This document shows positions 59,780 through 64,000 of a stretch of DNA of 64,000 nucleotides, piece after piece. The position numbers and the translations under genes were made by a program. The stretch comes from Coprobacillus sp. CAG:698 (GTDB lineage Bacteria; Bacillota_I; Bacilli_A; ML615J-28; CAG-698). Numbering within the stretch: position 1 is the first letter of the stretch; the number at the start of each line of letters is the position of its first letter. The notes below the pieces were generated by a model, which worked only from the letters and a program-made list of their open reading frames with translations, was not told the DNA's origin and searched no databases. Location: assembly GCA_000431235.1 (NCBI GenBank), contig HF988734.1, positions 1-64,000 on the forward strand, written 5' to 3'.

Positions 59780-59930
59780 TAGACTTTCGATGAGGAAAAA
59801 AGTGCTTAACAATTACTTTAATCTTATGACGATTATAATCATAAAATATATTAAGAAATAAAATTAATGATTTTATTTTTAATAATAATGTGATATAATA
59901 GTTATGAATAGTTAATTATAGGTGAAATAT

Positions 59931-62363
59931 ATGAAAAAAATTAAAATACTAAATACTATAGAATACTTGTTTTTAATGTTTTCTAGTATAGCGGTAATTA
60001 TTCTAATCGTATTTAACCAAAATAGATATGTTATTTTTGGCTTATTCATAATAATAGGTTTACTATTAGGCATAATAATATCCTCAACAATAAACCTAAA
60101 AAGGCAAAAACAAATAGATTGGCTAGAGGAAAGGATAAAACTAACAAATAGTATAGCTTATCGTGTAAAAATAGCTGGTGAAAAAGCTTTTACAGAAATA
60201 CCCTTAGGAATCATTGTTTTTGATAATTCCTACAAAATTGAATGGGCAAACAATTATGCTAAAGAAATATTTTTATCACCTTTAGTTGATCGAAAACTTT
60301 CATTAGTTGATACTGATTTAGAAGTAAAAGCAAGAGCGCTAAAGAACTTTACAATTACTATATATGGTCATGAGTATGAAGTAGATGTTTTACATGATGA
60401 TAATATAATGTTTCTAACAAATCGTACTGAATTGTTTGAATTAGAAAAAAAATACTTTGATAGAACTCAAGCTGCCGCAATCATAAGCTTAGATAACTTT
60501 GAAGAAGCCTTATCAACAGTTGATGCCCAAGCAAGAGCGATGACAGTGAGTGATATAATAGGTATATTAAGTGATTGGTGTCAAAAGTTTGGTCTCTTTA
60601 TAAGAGGTTATTCTGAAAAGCAATATTTAGTTCTAATGAGCAGAGAGCAATTAGAACATGTAATGCAAGAACAATTTGATGTAGTTGATGCTGTAAATGA
60701 GTATTGTAATAATCAAGGCTTGAAAATATCTATTTCTATAGGTGTAGCCTGTTTCGATGTACAAATAACTGATTTAATGGCCAAAACAAGTGATATGCTT
60801 GATTTAGCCTTAAATAGAGGTGGAAACCAAGCAACAGTTTATATCGATGGAAAGATTAGATATTTCGGAGGCAAAGAAATAGGTTCAGAAATAAGACTTC
60901 CAATATATGTAAGAATGAAAACTGAAGATTTATGTGAACTTATTGAAAAATCTCCAGATGTAATGATAATGGCACATAGTAATTCAGATACAGATGCTTT
61001 TGGAGCTTGCGTTGGTTTACTAAAAATATGTATGGCTTTAGGCAAAGAAGCTAAAATCGTAATCGATGAAGACTTATGTGATGCAACAGTCAAAAAGATA
61101 TTAAACGAAATTAGAGCTGAACATATCGGAATGAATGATTACTTCATAACATCAAGTAAAGCAATATCACAAATCACAAGTGAAACACTATTGATTTTGG
61201 TTGACGTCCAATATGAAGGTAATTTAATCAGTCCTAAGCTTTACCGAAAAGCTAAAAAAATTGCGATTATCGATCATCATCGTAGTAGCAGTAAAGCTAT
61301 TTCTAACTATCAATATATGTACAATAAAACAACATCATCTTCATCAGTTGAATTAATTGTTGAGATGTTTGATTATATCGATGGTGAGATAAATATAACA
61401 AGTATAGAAGCATCACTTATGCTTCTAGGTATATTAGTAGATACAAATAATCTAATTTATCGAACTTCGGCACAAACATTTGCTGTAATGAGTAAACTGC
61501 AGTTGTACGGAGCTGAAATGTCAAAAGCACAAAATTATTTACGTGAGGATGCAGATTCATATAATAAACGAATTGCTATTTTATCATCATTAAATATTAT
61601 AGATGAAAAGTATGGAATTTGTTTATGTGATGTTGAAAATATATATACTCGTCCTTTTATTGCTAAAGTTGCTGATAACATCATAGCATTAAATACTGTA
61701 AAAGCTGGTTTTTGTATAGGCAGAATATCGGAAGACACAATTGGTGTGAGTGCTCGTAGTTTCGACTTTAACGTCCAACTAATAATGGAACAACTTGGTG
61801 GTGGTGGTCACTTTAATAATGCTGCAACCCAAATCAAAGGTGCAACAATAGAAGAAATAGAAAGAAAATTAATTGAAATTCTCAGAAAAGATGAAAGCGT
61901 TGGTGAAGAAACAATGAAAATTATACTAGTAAAAGATGTAAAAGGAAAAGGTAAAGCCGGAGATATTATTGATATCCCATCAGGACATGCAAACTATTTG
62001 ATTAAAAATAAACTTGCGATAGTTGCAAGTACTGATAATTTAAATGAATACAAAAAGAAAAGTGAACAAGATAAAATTGACGCTCAAAATTTGCTTGATG
62101 AAATGAGAAAATTAAAGGAATTCTTAGAGTCTCATCCAGTAAGCATTGGTGTAAAAGTTGGTAAAGAAGGAAAATTATTTGGTTCAGTAAGTAATAAACA
62201 AATTGTTGATGAAATTAAAACACAATATAATGTTTCTTTAGATAAAAGAAAAATTCTTTTTGAAAAAGATATTGATGCTTTAGGAACATATACTATTCCA
62301 ATTCAATTACATAAAGAAGTAATAGCTAATATTACACTATATGTTGTTGAGAAAAAGAGTTGA
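59931..62363 (+). CDS. gdpP: Fusion of c-di-AMP phosphodiesterase GdpP with ribosomal protein L9
   Basis: 810 residues from ATG 59931 (AGGTGA upstream). Residues 1-55 hold two membrane helices; a PAS-like segment (about 75-150) and a degenerate GGDEF domain (about 170-305) follow. The DHH phosphodiesterase motifs are intact: H349-SNSDTD, VDVQYEG, D448-HH and DHHA1 GGGGHFNNAA. From residue 662 to the end it is a complete L9 (149 residues: KDVKGKGKAGDIIDIPSGHANYL to the C-terminal domain). Neither stop nor gap separates the parts. An internal ATG at 61914 with GGTGAAG upstream could give free L9. Fusions of this kind are known in some Mollicutes and Bacilli. Separate genes are usual. Confidence 0.95.
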   Translation: MKKIKILNTIEYLFLMFSSIAVIILIVFNQNRYVIFGLFIIIGLLLGIIISSTINLKRQKQIDWLEERIKLTNSIAYRVKIAGEKAFTEIPLGIIVFDNSYKIEWANNYAKEIFLSPLVDRKLSLVDTDLEVKARALKNFTITIYGHEYEVDVLHDDNIMFLTNRTELFELEKKYFDRTQAAAIISLDNFEEALSTVDAQARAMTVSDIIGILSDWCQKFGLFIRGYSEKQYLVLMSREQLEHVMQEQFDVVDAVNEYCNNQGLKISISIGVACFDVQITDLMAKTSDMLDLALNRGGNQATVYIDGKIRYFGGKEIGSEIRLPIYVRMKTEDLCELIEKSPDVMIMAHSNSDTDAFGACVGLLKICMALGKEAKIVIDEDLCDATVKKILNEIRAEHIGMNDYFITSSKAISQITSETLLILVDVQYEGNLISPKLYRKAKKIAIIDHHRSSSKAISNYQYMYNKTTSSSSVELIVEMFDYIDGEINITSIEASLMLLGILVDTNNLIYRTSAQTFAVMSKLQLYGAEMSKAQNYLREDADSYNKRIAILSSLNIIDEKYGICLCDVENIYTRPFIAKVADNIIALNTVKAGFCIGRISEDTIGVSARSFDFNVQLIMEQLGGGGHFNNAATQIKGATIEEIERKLIEILRKDESVGEETMKIILVKDVKGKGKAGDIIDIPSGHANYLIKNKLAIVASTDNLNEYKKKSEQDKIDAQNLLDEMRKLKEFLESHPVSIGVKVGKEGKLFGSVSNKQIVDEIKTQYNVSLDKRKILFEKDIDALGTYTIPIQLHKEVIANITLYVVEKKS

Positions 62364-62365
62364 TT

Positions 62366-63706
62366 ATGGCAGAAGCAAAAATTCCTTGCAGTCGTGAAGC
62401 AGAAAATTATGTTCTTGGAAGTATACTAATAGATGAAGAACTAGCAAATGAGTTTTGTTCGTCATTAGGCGAAATAGATTTTTATATCAAAAAGAACAAA
62501 TATGTTTTCAATGCTTTAAATACTTTGTATTTAAAAAGAGAGCCTATTTCTGTAATTAATGTTATTGAGACTTTAAAAGCTCAAGGAAATTATGAACAAG
62601 TTACAGAAGCATATCTTTTTGAATTGACAGATATGATACCTACAACAGTTAATATTGAATCATATATTCAAGTTTTAAAAGAAAAGTCAATCGAGAGAGA
62701 ACTTTATTATGAAACATTAACAATTGGAAGTAAAGTATTAGCTGGTGAAGACAATGTAAGTGACTTACTTGCTTTAAGTGAAAAAAGAATAAAAGAAATA
62801 GCTGATAAACAAAGTAGTGGTAATATGCAAACTATATCTTTGTCTATGGATAAAGTATTTAATATTATCGATGAAAACCGACATAAAGATGGTTCTTTAA
62901 TAGGCCTTGATACAGGATATGAAAAGTTAAATGAACTTACACTTGGATTTCAACCCGGTGAACTAATTATTTTAGCGGCAAGACCAGGTATAGGTAAATC
63001 AGCTTTAGCTTTAAACATTGGTCGTAAGGTTTGTATGGATCACGGAAAGCATGTTGCCTTCTTCTCACTAGAAATGAGTAGTGAGCAAATACTTATGCGT
63101 TTATTAAGTATGGCTTCTAACGTACCTTTATCAAAAATAAGAAGTGGTAACTTAGAAGAAGATGATACAACAAAACTATTAGGAGGTCGTATTTCTTTAG
63201 ATAATTTGAACTTTTATTTAGATGTTACATCTAGTAATAGTTTAGAAGATTTAAAGATACAATGCCGTCGCTTACGTCGTGAAAATAAATTAGATTTCAT
63301 TATTGTTGACTATTTACAACTTCTAAATGTAAATAAAGACAATACTAAAGGCAAAACTATGTCACGTTATGAAGAAGTTACAATATTATCACGTTCTTTA
63401 AAACTTCTAGCGATGGAATTAAATGTTCCAATTCTTGCTCTATCGCAATTATCACGTGCACCTGAGACAAGATCCAAAAAAGAAGGCAAAGGACCTGTAT
63501 TATCTGATTTGCGTGAATCAGGAAGTATTGAACAAGATGCTGATATTGTAATGTTCTTATATGCTGAAGATAAAACTGATGAAAAAACAAAGAGCCGTGA
63601 AGTCATGCTTGATGTAGCTAAAAACCGTCAAGGTGAAACAGGCACTGTATATCTCTTCTTTAGAGCAGAGTGTACATTATTTGAAAATTATATAGGTAAA
63701 GAGTGA
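62366..63706 (+). CDS. dnaB: Replicative DNA helicase
   Basis: 446 residues from ATG 62366; the TTG at 62360 lies in the previous stop and is not used. The N-terminal helical domain starts PCSREAENYVLGSILID, and the RecA-like core has Walker A ARPGIGKSALALNI, IIVDYLQLLN (Walker B), and the DNA-binding loop with SDLRESGSIEQDADIVMFL. DnaB unwinds DNA at the replication fork. Its adjacency to the L9 gene is conserved in Firmicutes. It ends in TGA, again consistent with the standard code. prfA begins five bases later. Confidence 0.97.
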   Translation: MAEAKIPCSREAENYVLGSILIDEELANEFCSSLGEIDFYIKKNKYVFNALNTLYLKREPISVINVIETLKAQGNYEQVTEAYLFELTDMIPTTVNIESYIQVLKEKSIERELYYETLTIGSKVLAGEDNVSDLLALSEKRIKEIADKQSSGNMQTISLSMDKVFNIIDENRHKDGSLIGLDTGYEKLNELTLGFQPGELIILAARPGIGKSALALNIGRKVCMDHGKHVAFFSLEMSSEQILMRLLSMASNVPLSKIRSGNLEEDDTTKLLGGRISLDNLNFYLDVTSSNSLEDLKIQCRRLRRENKLDFIIVDYLQLLNVNKDNTKGKTMSRYEEVTILSRSLKLLAMELNVPILALSQLSRAPETRSKKEGKGPVLSDLRESGSIEQDADIVMFLYAEDKTDEKTKSREVMLDVAKNRQGETGTVYLFFRAECTLFENYIGKE

Positions 63707-63711
63707 TTATT

Positions 63712-64000
63712 ATGTTAGATAGATTAAAATTAATCGAAAGTAAATATCAAGAAATAAATGAAAAACTTTCAGATCCTGAAGTTGTAAAAGATGTAAAAAA
63801 ATACACAGCCCTAATGAAAGAACGAAGAGATAAAGAAAAAATTGTTGAAGTATACCATGAGTATAAAAACGTTCTAAACCAAATAGAGGATCTTAAAATA
63901 CTTGTTAAAGACGAAAATGAAGAAATCAAAGAACTTGCAGAAATGGATTTAGAAGAAGCAAACAAAAATAAAGTTGAATTAGAAGAAAAACTTAAAATAA
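63712..64000 (+). CDS. prfA: Peptide chain release factor 1, N-terminal part (cut by window end)
   Basis: The first 96 residues are visible and open to the window end. They form the N-terminal coiled helices of class I release factors: MLDRLKLIESKYQEINEKLSDPEV, then helix-rich Lys/Glu stretches, with EMAELDLEEA-like segments typical of RF1 (here LAEMDLEEAN). RF1 reads UAA and UAG. The PxT specificity motif and GGQ loop lie beyond the window. AGAGTGA upstream overlaps the dnaB stop region. RF1 and not RF2 is inferred from the N-terminal pattern. Confidence 0.88.
   Translation, partial: MLDRLKLIESKYQEINEKLSDPEVVKDVKKYTALMKERRDKEKIVEVYHEYKNVLNQIEDLKILVKDENEEIKELAEMDLEEANKNKVELEEKLKI

Noticed and set aside
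1..64000. Mycoplasma-type code (TGA as Trp)
   Set aside because: rsmI, dnaB and the gdpP-rplI gene end in TGA right before other genes, and Trp is encoded by TGG at conserved positions.
1..64000. tRNA or rRNA genes
   Set aside because: No GTTCRA..CC T-arm pattern or rRNA-like segment was seen in any intergenic region; a tRNAscan-SE/Infernal run would confirm this.

Overview
This AT-rich window is chromosomal DNA from a low-GC, Gram-positive-type bacterium (Firmicutes/Bacilli, probably a gut lineage near Erysipelotrichia or the Mollicutes-related Bacilli). The evidence is strong AGGAGG/AGGTGA ribosome sites, many lipoprotein signal peptides, ECF transporters, the tmk-holB-ricT-rsmI and rpsF-ssb-rpsR-gdpP-rplI-dnaB gene orders, and surface proteins with InlB (Listeria-Bacteroides) repeats and BspA-type leucine-rich repeats. 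TGA terminates several conserved genes (rsmI, dnaB, the L9 fusion) and TGG encodes Trp, so the standard bacterial code applies, not the mycoplasma code. A clear small acid-soluble spore protein (SspI), a CotY/CotZ-type coat protein and one or two further coat-like genes indicate a spore former.

Layout. 1-3.6 kb: the 3' part of a very large surface amidase (beta-helix, InlB, Big_2, amidase_2). 3.7-7.9 kb: a 5'-nucleotidase lipoprotein, DUF3842, an ECF S component behind a probable attenuator, clpP on the minus strand and a small Cys-rich coat-like protein. 8.1-13.9 kb: a 1,914-residue CvpA-like membrane protein with a long array of about 90-residue repeats. 14.0-17.4 kb: ecfA1-ecfA2-ecfT-truA. 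17.4-25.1 kb: a lipoprotein block (M6-like metalloprotease, second 5'-nucleotidase, unknown lipoprotein, serpin, BamE-like lipoprotein). 25.3-30.4 kb: tmk-holB-ricT-methyltransferase-TerB-like-rsmI-rubrerythrin.

30.4-39.8 kb: an accessory region in which at least four genes show single-base frameshifts. They are a flavin reductase, a tiny membrane ORF, a roughly 1,950-residue lipase/BspA/InlB/glycine-rich surface protein and a small domain protein. Because they cluster they suggest either gene decay or local sequence error; the three single-base losses with a clear site are in homopolymers. asnA lies here on the minus strand.

39.9-50.2 kb: an aldose-1-epimerase-like protein, an orphan two-gene unit (degenerate AAA+/Sel1-like protein plus a soluble VirD4/TraG-type ATPase), efp, coaX, coat genes, a Cys-less EIIB-like protein, transketolase and sspI. 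50.3-58.5 kb: pepV, trmB, an M42 peptidase, a DJ-1 protein, a DUF697 protein, a patatin and a P-type ATPase. 58.6-64.0 kb: the replication/ribosomal cluster rpsF-ssb-rpsR, a gdpP-rplI fusion, dnaB and the start of prfA.

The most unusual items are the CvpA-fused repeat giant, the orphan VirD4-like pair, the serpin with a predicted P1 Asp beside a secreted protease, the fused c-di-AMP phosphodiesterase/L9 gene, the attenuated ECF gene, and a 16-base promoter-like sequence shared by two coat-like genes. No tRNA, rRNA, IS element or CRISPR array was seen.
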